Part shown: piece by piece, positions 25,401 through 33,221 of the stretch
Numbering within the stretch: position 1 is the first letter of the stretch
Layout of the letters: each line of letters opens with the position of its first letter
Assembly: GCF_000196675.2 (NCBI RefSeq)
Contig: NC_015312.1
Location: 6,712,501 to 6,776,500, forward strand
Source of the DNA: Pseudonocardia benzenivorans CB1190
Lineage (GTDB): Bacteria; Actinomycetota; Actinomycetes; Mycobacteriales; Pseudonocardiaceae
Direction of reading: 5' to 3'
DNA length: 64,000 nucleotides
Notes under the pieces: generated by a model
What the model saw: the letters and a program-made list of their open reading frames with translations, nothing else
Databases searched by the model: none
Told to the model about the DNA's origin: nothing
Position numbers and translations under genes: made by a program

Positions 25401-26122
25401 GCACCGCGGCGCCGGCCCCGCTGGTCGACGAGGCGCTCGCGGCCGACCTCGCCGACGCATCGCTGACGCTGGCGCGACGGTTCGCCGCCGGGGCGACGCT
25501 GTGGTGTCTCGCGCCGGCCTGGGAGCCGCACGCCCACCACGTCGCGGTCGAGTTCGTGCACCCGGTCGTCGTCGGCAAGCGGGCACTGCCCGCGGTTGCG
25601 CTCACCGGACCCGACCTCGTCCCGTCGGTCCGGATCTCGGTCCGCCCCGGTGACGTCGTGCTCGCCGTCGCCGCCGCCGACGACTCCGCCGTCGCCTCGG
25701 TGATGCGCCGCGCACCCGCCTGGGGCGTGACGACCCTGTGGATCGGCAACGGCGAGCGGCCCCCGCAGGGCGCCGCCGATCACGTACTGTGGCTCGACGA
25801 CCCGGCCCCGAGCCTGCCTGCGACCGGCGGGTTCGTCCTGCTCTACCACGTGTTGTGGGAGCTCACCCACGTCTGCTTCGAGCACCCCGGACTGCTCACG
25901 ACGGCGCCGGACTGCACCGACGAGGTGTGCGTGACCTGCTCGGACGAGGGTCGCCTCGCCGAGGTCCTCACCCCGGCGTCGGGCCTCGACCCGGCTACCG
26001 CGCGCACCGCCCAGGGCACCGAGCGGGTGGACACCACTCTCGTCGGACCCGTCGCGCCGGGCGACCTGGTGCTCGTCCACGCCGGGCTCGCGATCAGCCG
26101 GATCGACCCCGAGGAGCCGTGA
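25397..26122 (+). CDS. SIS-like domain fused to a HypC-like domain
   Basis: The 241-aa product joins two parts. Residues about 15-160 resemble a degenerate SIS (sugar isomerase) fold: ADASLTLARRFAAGATLWCL, GDVVLAVAAADDSAVASVMR and WGVTTLWIGNGE. Residues about 170-241 resemble HypC (CVTCSDEGRLAEVLTPASG, then the VAPGDLVLVHAGLAISRID segment) but lack the N-terminal Met-Cys. The internal Cys pair in DEVCVTCSDEG might substitute. GTG start overlaps the first hypC; the stop overlaps the following SIS gene. The fusion physically links SIS chemistry or binding to the Fe-ligand assembly step. Function is unknown. Confidence 0.82.
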   Translation: MSTAAPAPLVDEALAADLADASLTLARRFAAGATLWCLAPAWEPHAHHVAVEFVHPVVVGKRALPAVALTGPDLVPSVRISVRPGDVVLAVAAADDSAVASVMRRAPAWGVTTLWIGNGERPPQGAADHVLWLDDPAPSLPATGGFVLLYHVLWELTHVCFEHPGLLTTAPDCTDEVCVTCSDEGRLAEVLTPASGLDPATARTAQGTERVDTTLVGPVAPGDLVLVHAGLAISRIDPEEP

Positions 26123-26796
26123 TGACCAGCGAGGACACCGGGTTCCTCTACCCGTTCATCGACGCCGAGGAGACCGACGCCGCGGCCCTGCTAAGCGACC
26201 TGGCCGCGTCGGCGCGGGCCAAGGCCGTCGAGAGCGCCGCGCTGCGCCGGCGCAGCCTCGACGAGTGCGGTCCCGTCCTGGCCGCCGCGGCGGCCGAGAT
26301 CGCGCGGCGGTTCGCCGCGGGCGGGCGGATGTTCACCTTCGGCAACGGTGGCAGCTCGACCGACGCGGCGACGCTGGCGGGGCTGTTCGCCCACCCTCCC
26401 GAACACCCGCCGCTGCCGGCCTGGTCGCTCACCGCGGACCAGGCGATCCTCACCGCACTGGGCAACGACGTCGGTTTCGAGCTGGTCTTCGCCCGCCAGC
26501 TCATCGCCCGTGGCGACGGCGGCGACATCGCCGTCGCGGTGTCGACCAGCGGCAGCTCCGCGGACCTCACCGTGGCGCTGCGGGAGGCCCGGCGGCAGGG
26601 CATGTACACCGTCGGTTTCGCCGGCTACGACGGCGGCGAGTTCGCCGACAGCCCCGACGTCGACGCCTGCCTCGTCGTCCGGTCGCAGAGCGTGCACCGC
26701 ATCCAGGAGTCGCAGGCGCTGCTCGGGCACCGGCTGTGGTCGCTCGTCCACAGCCACCTCGGCCGACCGGACGCAGTATCGGAAGGACAGCCATGA
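26122..26796 (+). CDS. GmhA-like SIS-domain protein of the hydrogenase operon
   Basis: The 224-aa product has a clear phosphosugar-isomerase (SIS) domain: FGNGGSSTDAATLAGLFAH, LTALGNDVGFELVFARQLIA, GDIAVAVSTSGSSADLTVAL with the SxSGxS phosphate-binding loop, and SVHRIQESQALLGHRLWSLV. Most of these match GmhA (sedoheptulose-7-phosphate isomerase) motifs, including the Glu of QESQ, so catalytic function is possible. No other ADP-heptose genes are present. The gene sits between the SIS-HypC fusion and hypE with ATGA overlaps on both sides, indicating a hydrogenase-maturation role not yet defined. Confidence 0.87.
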   Translation: MTSEDTGFLYPFIDAEETDAAALLSDLAASARAKAVESAALRRRSLDECGPVLAAAAAEIARRFAAGGRMFTFGNGGSSTDAATLAGLFAHPPEHPPLPAWSLTADQAILTALGNDVGFELVFARQLIARGDGGDIAVAVSTSGSSADLTVALREARRQGMYTVGFAGYDGGEFADSPDVDACLVVRSQSVHRIQESQALLGHRLWSLVHSHLGRPDAVSEGQP

Positions 26797-27902
26797 CCGG
26801 CACCGTTCCTCGTGACACCGGCGGACCGTCGTTCGCCGAACACGAGGTGATCGAACGGATCGAGGCGTTCCGGCGGCGGCGGCCCCGGCTGCGCGACGAG
26901 ATCGTCACCATGGCCCACGGTGCGGGCGGCAAGGCGTCGGCCGCACTCGTCGACGCGGTGTTCGTGGAGTCCTTCCGCAACGACGAGCTCGACCAGCTCG
27001 GCGACGGCGCGGTGCTCGCCACCCCGAGAGGGGAGCGCCTGGCCTTCTCGACCGACTCGTTCGTCGTGCAGCCGCTGAGGTTCCCCGGTGGCTCGATCGG
27101 CCATCTCGCCGTGCACGGAACGGTGAACGACCTGGCGATGGCCGGCGCGCGACCGGCGTGGCTGTCGGCGGCCTTCGTGATCGAGGAGGGGTTCCCGATC
27201 GTGCAGCTGCGCGAGATCGTCGCCGACATGGCGGCTGCGGCGGCAGGCGCGGGGGTCCGGATCGTCACCGGCGACACCAAGGTCGTCCCGACGGGTGCCG
27301 CCGACGGGCTGTTCGTGACCACGGCCGGGGTCGGGGTCGTGCCCGCCGGCCGTGCGTTCTCGGCCGCCGCCGTCCGGCCGGGCGACCGGGTGCTGCTCTC
27401 GGGCTTCATGGGCGACCACGGCACCGCGGTGATGCTGGCCCGCGGCGACCTCGACATCGACGCCGACGTCGCCTCCGACACCGCCGCGGTGAGCGAGCTG
27501 GTGGAGGCGATGGTCGCCGCGGCTCCGGCGACGCGCTGGCTGCGTGACCCGACCCGCGGCGGCGTCGGCACCGTCTGCAACGAGCTGGCGCAGGCCAGCG
27601 GGCTGGGCGTCGTGCTGGACGAGCGGTCGCTGCCGATCCGGCCGGTCGTCAACGGGGCGTGCGAGCTGCTCGGGATCGATCCGCTCTACGTCGCCAACGA
27701 GGGCAAGTTCGTCGCCGTTCTCGATCCGGGCGAGGCCGATGCGGCGCTGGCCGCGGTACGCGCCCACCCGCTCGGCGCCGACGCGGCCCTGATCGGTGAG
27801 GTGACCGACGCGATCGGGGCGACCGTCGCGCTGCGCACCGGCTTCGGCGGCACCCGCATCGTCGACATGCTCGTCGGCGACCCGCTGCCGCGAATCTGCT
27901 GA
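26793..27902 (+). CDS. hypE: hydrogenase maturation protein HypE
   Basis: The 369-aa AIR-synthase-like ATPase dehydrates the carbamoyl group on its own C-terminal Cys to thiocyanate, the CN donor. The N-terminal MAHGAGGKASAALVDAVF glycine-rich loop, STDSFVVQPLRFPGGSIGHL, GTVNDLAMAGARP and IVTGDTKVVPTGAADGLF are all present. It ends in PRIC with the essential terminal Cys. Length is normal apart from an N-terminal extension of about 35 aa. The ATG overlaps the stop of the SIS gene. It acts with HypF, HypC and HypD in the cytoplasm. Confidence 0.96.
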   Translation: MTGTVPRDTGGPSFAEHEVIERIEAFRRRRPRLRDEIVTMAHGAGGKASAALVDAVFVESFRNDELDQLGDGAVLATPRGERLAFSTDSFVVQPLRFPGGSIGHLAVHGTVNDLAMAGARPAWLSAAFVIEEGFPIVQLREIVADMAAAAAGAGVRIVTGDTKVVPTGAADGLFVTTAGVGVVPAGRAFSAAAVRPGDRVLLSGFMGDHGTAVMLARGDLDIDADVASDTAAVSELVEAMVAAAPATRWLRDPTRGGVGTVCNELAQASGLGVVLDERSLPIRPVVNGACELLGIDPLYVANEGKFVAVLDPGEADAALAAVRAHPLGADAALIGEVTDAIGATVALRTGFGGTRIVDMLVGDPLPRIC

Positions 27903-27913
27903 GGAGATGTCAC

Positions 27914-28186
27914 ATGTGTCTGGGAATCCCCGGCCGGATCGTCGAGGTCGTCGACGCCGCCGAGCATCTGGCCAAGGTCGAGATCGACGGCGTCCGCCGC
28001 ATGATCAGCGTCCGGCTCCTGCAGAAGGACCCGCCCGGTGAGGGCGACTGGGTGCTCGTCCACGTCGGCTTCGCGATGGCCCGCATCGACGAGGAGGAGG
28101 CGCGGCTGACGCTGCAGGCGGTCGAACGACTCGGCGAGACGTACCGCGACGAGCTCGCCGCCTACGACAGCACCTCGATCGTCTGA
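27914..28186 (+). CDS. hypC: HypC-family hydrogenase chaperone, second copy
   Basis: The 90-aa product starts MCLGIPGRIVEVVDAAEHLA with the essential Cys2, and has LLQKDPPGEGDWVLVHVGFA and a helical tail (ARIDEEEARLTLQAVERLGE). It lies between hypE and hypD, the standard HypC location, and is preceded by GAGGAG. It is more typical than the copy at 25140-25400 and is the better candidate for the HypD partner. Confidence 0.94.
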   Translation: MCLGIPGRIVEVVDAAEHLAKVEIDGVRRMISVRLLQKDPPGEGDWVLVHVGFAMARIDEEEARLTLQAVERLGETYRDELAAYDSTSIV

Positions 28187-28223
28187 CCCCGACGCGCCCC
28201 CCACCACACGCGAGGAGTACCGC

Positions 28224-29354
28224 ATGCGATTCGTCGACGAGTTCCGCGACCCGGCCGCGGCCCGACGGCTGCTCACCGCCATCAGCGGCCTGGCAGGCGA
28301 CGAGGAGTTCAAGTTCATGGAGGTGTGCGGCGGGCACACCCACACGATCTACCGCCACGGACTCGAACACGTCCTGCCCGCGAACATCGAGCTGGTCCAC
28401 GGCCCGGGCTGTCCGGTGTGCGTCATCCCGATGGGCCGCGTCGACGACGCGATTTGGCTGGCCGAGCAGCCCGACGTCGTTTTCACGACGTTCGGCGACA
28501 TGATGCGCGTCCCCGGCAGCAACGGCAACCTGCTCGACGCGAAGGCCCGCGGCGCCGACGTCCGGTTCGTCTACTCCCCGCTCGACGCCCTGCGGATCGC
28601 CGTGGACAACCCCGACAAGCGGGTGGTGTTCTTCGCCGTCGGGTTCGAGACGACCGCCCCGTCGACGGCCGTGACGCTGGTGCGGGCCCGTGAGCTGGGC
28701 GTGCGGAACTTCAGCGTCTTCTCCAACCACGTGACGATCGTGCCGCCGATCAAGGCAATCCTGGATTCACCCGACCTGCGGCTCTCCGGGTTCCTCGGTC
28801 CCGGGCATGTCTCAACGGTCGTCGGCAACCGGCCGTACCGGTTCGTGCCCGAGGTCTACGGCAAGCCCCTGGTCGTCGCGGGCTTCGAGCCGCTGGACAT
28901 CCTGGCCTCGGTGGCGATGCTGCTGCGCCAGATCCGGGAAGGCCGCTGCGAGGTGGAGAACCAGTACTCACGGGTGGTCCGCCCGGAGGGGAACCCAGCG
29001 GCGCTGGCGCTGCTCGCGCAGGTGTTCGAGCTGCGCCCCCACTTCGAGTGGCGTGGGCTGGGGTTCATCTCGCAGAGCGGGCTGCGGCTGCGCGAGGACT
29101 TCGCCGACCTCGACGCCGAGCAGGTCTACGACCTGCCCGGGGTGCGGATCGCCGACCCGAAGGCGTGCCAGTGCGGCGAGGTACTGAAGGGCGTGCTCAA
29201 GCCATGGGAGTGCAAGGTGTTCGGCACCGCGTGCACCCCGGAGACCCCGATCGGCACCTGCATGGTCTCGCCCGAGGGCGCTTGCGCCGCCTACTACAAC
29301 TTCGGCCGGATGCACCGCGACGCCGCGCAGCTCGTGGGGCAGTCCCGCCGATGA
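28224..29354 (+). CDS. hypD: hydrogenase maturation protein HypD
   Basis: The 376-aa [4Fe-4S] scaffold protein assembles the Fe(CN)2CO unit together with HypC and HypE. Diagnostic segments are FMEVCGGHTHTIYRHG, LVHGPGCPVCVIPMGR, FTTFGDMMRVPGS, VGFETTAPSTAVT, and the C-terminal Fe-S ligands in ACQCGEVLKG, KVFGTACTPETPIGTCMVSPEGACAAY written here only as key Cys-bearing parts (CQC, GTAC, GTC, GAC). Length is typical. GGAG lies upstream of the ATG; the stop overlaps the next ATG. Confidence 0.96.
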   Translation: MRFVDEFRDPAAARRLLTAISGLAGDEEFKFMEVCGGHTHTIYRHGLEHVLPANIELVHGPGCPVCVIPMGRVDDAIWLAEQPDVVFTTFGDMMRVPGSNGNLLDAKARGADVRFVYSPLDALRIAVDNPDKRVVFFAVGFETTAPSTAVTLVRARELGVRNFSVFSNHVTIVPPIKAILDSPDLRLSGFLGPGHVSTVVGNRPYRFVPEVYGKPLVVAGFEPLDILASVAMLLRQIREGRCEVENQYSRVVRPEGNPAALALLAQVFELRPHFEWRGLGFISQSGLRLREDFADLDAEQVYDLPGVRIADPKACQCGEVLKGVLKPWECKVFGTACTPETPIGTCMVSPEGACAAYYNFGRMHRDAAQLVGQSRR

Positions 29355-30097
29355 CGGACGGAGCGTGGCTGTTCGCCCGCTACGCCTACGCCCCCAACAA
29401 GTTGGGGTTCTGCGGCCCTCCCGAGTCGGCGACGCTAGCGGCAGCTGGTGCCGAGGCGGGTCACGAGCAGGCCGTGCGGGCCGCGGCGCGCCGGTTCTCG
29501 GGGGCATGGCACTACCTCGTGGTCCTCGCGGAGCTGGCCGGGATCGACGATCCGCTCGACCGGCGGGTCGTGGAGTCCTACTGGCTGGGTGGCGGGCTCA
29601 ACGACGTGGTCGACGGCGAGGAGTTCGGCCGCAGGCTGCTCGACCGGATCGGTCCGCAGGCCGGGCACTACTGGTCCCACCTCACCCCGGACCTGCTGCC
29701 CGAGGCGGCCGCCGACCACGGCTTCCACGTCTTCGGCGTCTACCCGTGGACCCGGCTGCTCGGGCGCGGGCCCCTAGACCCACCGATGACCGTCCTCGAC
29801 GGCTGCCGGATCCGGCCGGCCGTCGTCTGCGCCCGCGAGGGCGACCGGATCACGGTGTCGGCCCGGCGGCTGACCTGGGAGGGCGCTGCGCTCGCGCTCG
29901 GCGAGCCGGCGACGGGCGAGGTCCCCGTCGCCGTCGACGGTCTGAGCTTCGTGCCCGACGCCGCGCCCGGCGAGGTCGTCGCGCTGCACTGGGACTGGCT
30001 GTGCGGGCGGCTCACCCCGGATCAGGCGGCCGATCTCGACAAGAACACGTTGCGGCGCATCGACATCACCAACGAAAGGTTGGCGCGGGAGCACTGA
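29351..30097 (+). CDS. DUF6390-like protein of the hydrogenase operon
   Basis: The 248-aa product starts with an ATG overlapping the hypD stop. The N-terminal AYAPNKLGFCGPPESATLAA segment is distinctive, followed by ARRFSGAWHYLVVLAELAGI and a central HFFxVYPW-like stretch (DHGFHVFGVYPWTRLLGRGP). A C-terminal beta-rich domain ends in VALHWDWLCGRLTPDQAADL. Proteins with this start are common next to actinobacterial hyp genes, which is why I name the DUF, but the family name is from memory and the function is unknown. Cys22 in FCGPPES is a possible ligand. Confidence 0.75.
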   Translation: MTDGAWLFARYAYAPNKLGFCGPPESATLAAAGAEAGHEQAVRAAARRFSGAWHYLVVLAELAGIDDPLDRRVVESYWLGGGLNDVVDGEEFGRRLLDRIGPQAGHYWSHLTPDLLPEAAADHGFHVFGVYPWTRLLGRGPLDPPMTVLDGCRIRPAVVCAREGDRITVSARRLTWEGAALALGEPATGEVPVAVDGLSFVPDAAPGEVVALHWDWLCGRLTPDQAADLDKNTLRRIDITNERLAREH

Positions 30098-30960
30098 TGG
30101 CCAGACCACGGATCGTGCAGACCGACGAGCAGATCGGATTCCACTGGGTGACCCCCGGCGGCACCCCGGTCGGCCTCGTCGACCTCGTCCACCTCGACAG
30201 CGAACCGCACCGGCTCGTCCCGACCCACCTCGCCGCCCTTGACGACGCTATGGTCCTCGCCGCGGGACGCTTCGGTCAGGTGCTCGGCGGCAGCCGCGCG
30301 CCGACGGCTGCGGAGCGCACCGACCTTCGCGAGCTGCATCGCGCCATCGACCGGCTTTGCGTCGAGTACTGCGACGCCGCGGCGGTCCTCGGCACGGTCG
30401 TCGACGCGCGGGCCGGGCAGATCCTCGGTACCGCCGCCTTTATCGGCATCCGCGCCAGGTTCCCGCTCGGACTGCTGGGTCCCGCTCCCTTCGACGGCGA
30501 GCTCGACCAGCCGCGCCTCGGTGTAGTCAGCGGCTACGGACAGCTGATCGTGGTCGACCCGGAACGGCCTTGGGCCGGTGGCCGGTGGGTGATCCGCACC
30601 GAGGACGGGCGCCGGTACCCGGCAACCTTGTCACAGCTGCTGTTCGACAGCTCAGGAGTACACAAAGACGCGGCGCGCCGGGAACACCGTGATGCCCTCG
30701 AAGCGGTCGTTCGGCATGCCGGCGACGGCGACCCGCTCATCGTGGCCTGCGCCGTCGACTGGCTGCTGTACGACTGGCTCCTCGCCCATCGTGACGGCCC
30801 CGACAGCGGAGCCGTGCAATTTACCGGGCCTGAAGCGGCGCGCGACGCCGCCGCGGTTCTCGGCGGCATTCAGACGTCGGCCCGCTGTCGCAGCACGGTC
30901 GACCCACAGCTCCTCGAACTTCCGGCGGCTCTCGGCCCGTTCGGGAACGCGAGGGCTTAA
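30097..30960 (+). CDS. unrecognised last protein of the hydrogenase operon
   Basis: The 287-aa product starts with an ATG overlapping the previous stop (TGATG). It has an N-terminal beta segment (QIGFHWVTPGGTPVGLVDLV), a helical middle (ELHRAIDRLCVEYCDAAAVL, GTAAFIGIRARFPLGLLGPA) and a C-terminal segment DPLIVACAVDWLLYDWLLAH. The Cys pair in RLCVEYCDAA is the only possible metal motif. I do not recognise a family. By position it is the last translationally coupled gene of the operon. It runs into a stretch of decayed sequence. Confidence 0.68.
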   Translation: MARPRIVQTDEQIGFHWVTPGGTPVGLVDLVHLDSEPHRLVPTHLAALDDAMVLAAGRFGQVLGGSRAPTAAERTDLRELHRAIDRLCVEYCDAAAVLGTVVDARAGQILGTAAFIGIRARFPLGLLGPAPFDGELDQPRLGVVSGYGQLIVVDPERPWAGGRWVIRTEDGRRYPATLSQLLFDSSGVHKDAARREHRDALEAVVRHAGDGDPLIVACAVDWLLYDWLLAHRDGPDSGAVQFTGPEAARDAAAVLGGIQTSARCRSTVDPQLLELPAALGPFGNARA

Positions 30961-31069
30961 CGTGTTGGGGTAGTAGGGGCGGCAATCAGAGAAGGACGTA
31001 GCGGGACGTACGTCACAAGGATCGTGAATCATCGACGAGACACATGCGTGGCACGGTTCGTGGCACGAA
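30961..31069 (+). other. gap after the hydrogenase operon
   Basis: No gene and no convincing terminator hairpin is seen. The composition becomes less GC-biased, marking the end of the operon. Confidence 0.35.
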
Positions 31070-31648
31070 TTGTCGTCGCACGTCGAGCATCCTGAGCACG
31101 GTGAACGCCCTGACGTGCACGGTTGGACTGAGCGAGCGCGGTATAGCCGCGAGGCGGCGGTGCATGTGTGCCTCGACGCCGAGGCCAACGGCCACCGGAC
31201 CGACCCGCCCGGCCCAGGGCCGGGAGGAGCGGCGGGCGATGAGGGAGGAGGAGAAGGCCGAGCGTCAGCGGGTGATCGAGGTCAACGAGGACTGGCGCGC
31301 GGCGACGACGGTGCTCGCGCCTGGCTGGCTAGCCTCGCTGCGCGCAAGACCCCGCCGAATGGCGTCGAGCGCTTCGTGCTCGCCTGCCCGGTGCCGGCCG
31401 GGGATCACGAGATCCGGACGGCGATGGAGCGGAAGCACCCGCTGCTCCGCGAGGCGCTCTGCATGCCCGAGGCCGAGGGCCGGGATTAGGAGCGCGGCGC
31501 AGGGGGATTACGGCGCTGATCGAGCACATGTCGACCGCGACGGCGGCGCGTTGGTGGTGTGAAAGCGCGTCACGCATCGCTCGCTCACCGAGCTCGAAGA
31601 ACTCGCCCGAGACCGCGCCGGCGGCACCAGGGCCCTCCTGCGCAAATG
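31070..31648 (+). pseudogene. ParB-like plasmid partition protein remnant
   Basis: Several frames together read like the C-terminal region of large actinobacterial ParB-type proteins. In order there is SREAAVHVCLDAEANGHRT, then (other frame) REEEKAERQRVIEVNEDWRA, then back to WLASLAARKTPPNGVERFVL and AGDHEIRTAMERKHPLLREA, with a later piece LTELEELARDRAGGTRALLR ending at 31648. At least two frameshifts and a stop at 31489 break it, and the N-terminal ParB nuclease-like domain is missing. The match is from memory of plasmid and chromosomal ParB homologues, so it needs a database check. If right, it marks a former plasmid backbone. Confidence 0.45.
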
Positions 31649-31864
31649 ACCAGCTGGCGGTGAACGTCGGCGCAGCGCACCTCCGATCGGCTCGGTGGTC
31701 GGAGTGGCGTCCACTTGCTCCTATGTCAAGCTGCGGGCGCGATGGTTCGTCCTGGGCGGGAGCCGAGACCTACTGAACACGACGCCGGAAACACCGATCA
31801 CGAGACAGACCCTGTCGGTCAGGCGCTGAGTGCCGGGATCGTGTCGGCGGGGCGTGGTCGGCAA
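31649..31864. other. spacer with no recognised gene
   Basis: No supported gene, repeat or terminator was seen between the ParB-like remnant and the intradiol dioxygenase stop. Confidence 0.35.
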
Positions 31865-32725
31865 CTATGACGCAGTCTCCTCCAGTTCGATGTCGAAGGT
31901 GGCGTGGATGAACGGGGGCTCGACGCCGTAACGGACGCCCAGTTCGGAGTCGGTTGTTTCACAGAAGTCGACCAGTAGGCCCTTCTTGACCGCGAACACC
32001 GCGTCGGAGTCGATGTAGGGGCTCCCTGCGACGAAGGCGTGCGTCGTGACCTCCTCGTGCGCGGGCGCGGACGCGATGAAGTGCACGTGCGCCGGGCGGT
32101 AGGGGTGCCTGCCGGTCGCGTTCAAGAGAGCGCCGACCGGGCCGTCGGTCGGAATGGGGTAGTGGGAAGGCGCCACGGTGCGGAACCAGTATCTGCCCAG
32201 CTCGTCGGTGGTGAAGAGTCCGCGTCCGTTGCCCGCGGGTTGGACGTCGGGCACCTGGACGTCGTAGAGGCCGTTCTCGTCGCACTGCCAGACGTCGACC
32301 GTCGCGCCCGCGAGCGGACGTCCGCTGGTGCTTCGAACGGTCCCAGATACGACGCAGACGCGGCTGCCGCCCACCTCGTCGATGGAGTCTCCGAGGGCGC
32401 GCGCCGGGGATTTGGTCATGTGGAACGGACTCAGGACGGTGCTCTCGGTCCCGGCGTCCTGCCCGTTGATCGTCTCGACGAGCATGGAGACTCCCAGCAC
32501 GTCGGAGAGCAGGATGAACTCCTGCCGGGTGTCGGTGCAGGCCTTGCCGACTGCAGTGAGGAACTCGATGGCGTTGTTCCACTCGGGGATGGTTGGCTCG
32601 ATCTCGCGGACGAAGTCGTGCAGGTGACGGGTGAGGCTCTGCAGTATGGCGCGCAGGCGCGGGGCGGGGGTGGCGTCGAAGCTCGCCTGAACGGCCGGTG
32701 TCGCGGAGTCGACAGTGAAGTCCAT
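31865..32725 (-). CDS. intradiol ring-cleavage dioxygenase, hydroxyquinol/catechol 1,2-dioxygenase type
   Basis: The 286-aa Fe(III) enzyme cleaves catechol-type rings between the two hydroxyls. The N-terminal helical dimerisation domain (QSLTRHLHDFVREIEPTIPE, EFILLSDVLGVSMLVETING) is followed by the catalytic beta-barrel. Probable iron ligands are Tyr in DENGLYDVQ, Tyr in GRYWFRTV, and the His pair in YRPAHVHFIASAP. The N-terminal EWNNAIEFLTAVGKACTDTR and the DVLGVSMLVETI segment fit hydroxyquinol 1,2-dioxygenases best. It is cotranscribed with the ABM gene 12 bp upstream. No maleylacetate reductase is nearby, so the pathway is incomplete in this window. Confidence 0.87.
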   Translation of the reverse strand: MDFTVDSATPAVQASFDATPAPRLRAILQSLTRHLHDFVREIEPTIPEWNNAIEFLTAVGKACTDTRQEFILLSDVLGVSMLVETINGQDAGTESTVLSPFHMTKSPARALGDSIDEVGGSRVCVVSGTVRSTSGRPLAGATVDVWQCDENGLYDVQVPDVQPAGNGRGLFTTDELGRYWFRTVAPSHYPIPTDGPVGALLNATGRHPYRPAHVHFIASAPAHEEVTTHAFVAGSPYIDSDAVFAVKKGLLVDFCETTDSELGVRYGVEPPFIHATFDIELEETAS

Positions 32726-32737
32726 GTCTCGGCCCCG

Positions 32738-33037
32738 CTACGCCGTGACCGACTCATCGGCGAAGTGCCGGACCTCCGGCGCCTCGACGAAGAAGTGCGC
32801 GATGCGCGTACCGAACTCCTTGCCCACCTCACTGGCCGGAAAGACCTCGAGGTGGTCCTCGAGCCGCTCCCACGTCACTCGGAGCAGGTAGGCACCGGGG
32901 TGCTCGACGTCGTGGTGCAACGCACTAGCACGACACCCCTTGGCCCCGGAGAGGATCGGCTGCGCCTTGGCGAAGGCCTCCTCAAAGTCGCTCTCGCACC
33001 CGGGGACGACGGTGATGTAGGCGTGTTCGACGACCAT
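32738..33037 (-). CDS. antibiotic-biosynthesis-monooxygenase (ABM) domain protein
   Basis: The 99-aa single ferredoxin-like ABM domain begins MVVEHAYITVVPGCESDFEE and has YLLRVTWERLEDHLEVFPAS and the SEVGKEFGTRIAHFF segment. Such small proteins dimerise and act as cofactor-free monooxygenases or accessory proteins in aromatic breakdown. It precedes the intradiol dioxygenase in a two-gene unit. The ribosome-binding site AAAGGAG is just upstream. Only about 115 bases remain between its start and IS5 copy 2, so its native promoter region may be cut. Confidence 0.85.
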   Translation of the reverse strand: MVVEHAYITVVPGCESDFEEAFAKAQPILSGAKGCRASALHHDVEHPGAYLLRVTWERLEDHLEVFPASEVGKEFGTRIAHFFVEAPEVRHFADESVTA

Positions 33038-33221
33038 TGTCGCTCCTTTCTTTACTCCGGCACGCTATGTACACCACGGTTCGGCGGGCGATCCGAATCG
33101 CGTTCTTACTATCCGTTTCCCGAACGTGGGAGGGCGTCGGCTCCGCTCCCTTAGACGTCGTTTCAGAAGTCGGCGCGTTAATCCTATGTGGAGTCGCGCT
33201 GGTAGCTGATCATGCTCGGCG

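Noticed and set aside
14573..30960. Group 1h (Hhy-type) assignment of the hydrogenase
   Set aside because: The DUF1641 gene directly before the small subunit and the small-subunit start MASVLWFQGGACSGN fit group 2a (Huc) better.
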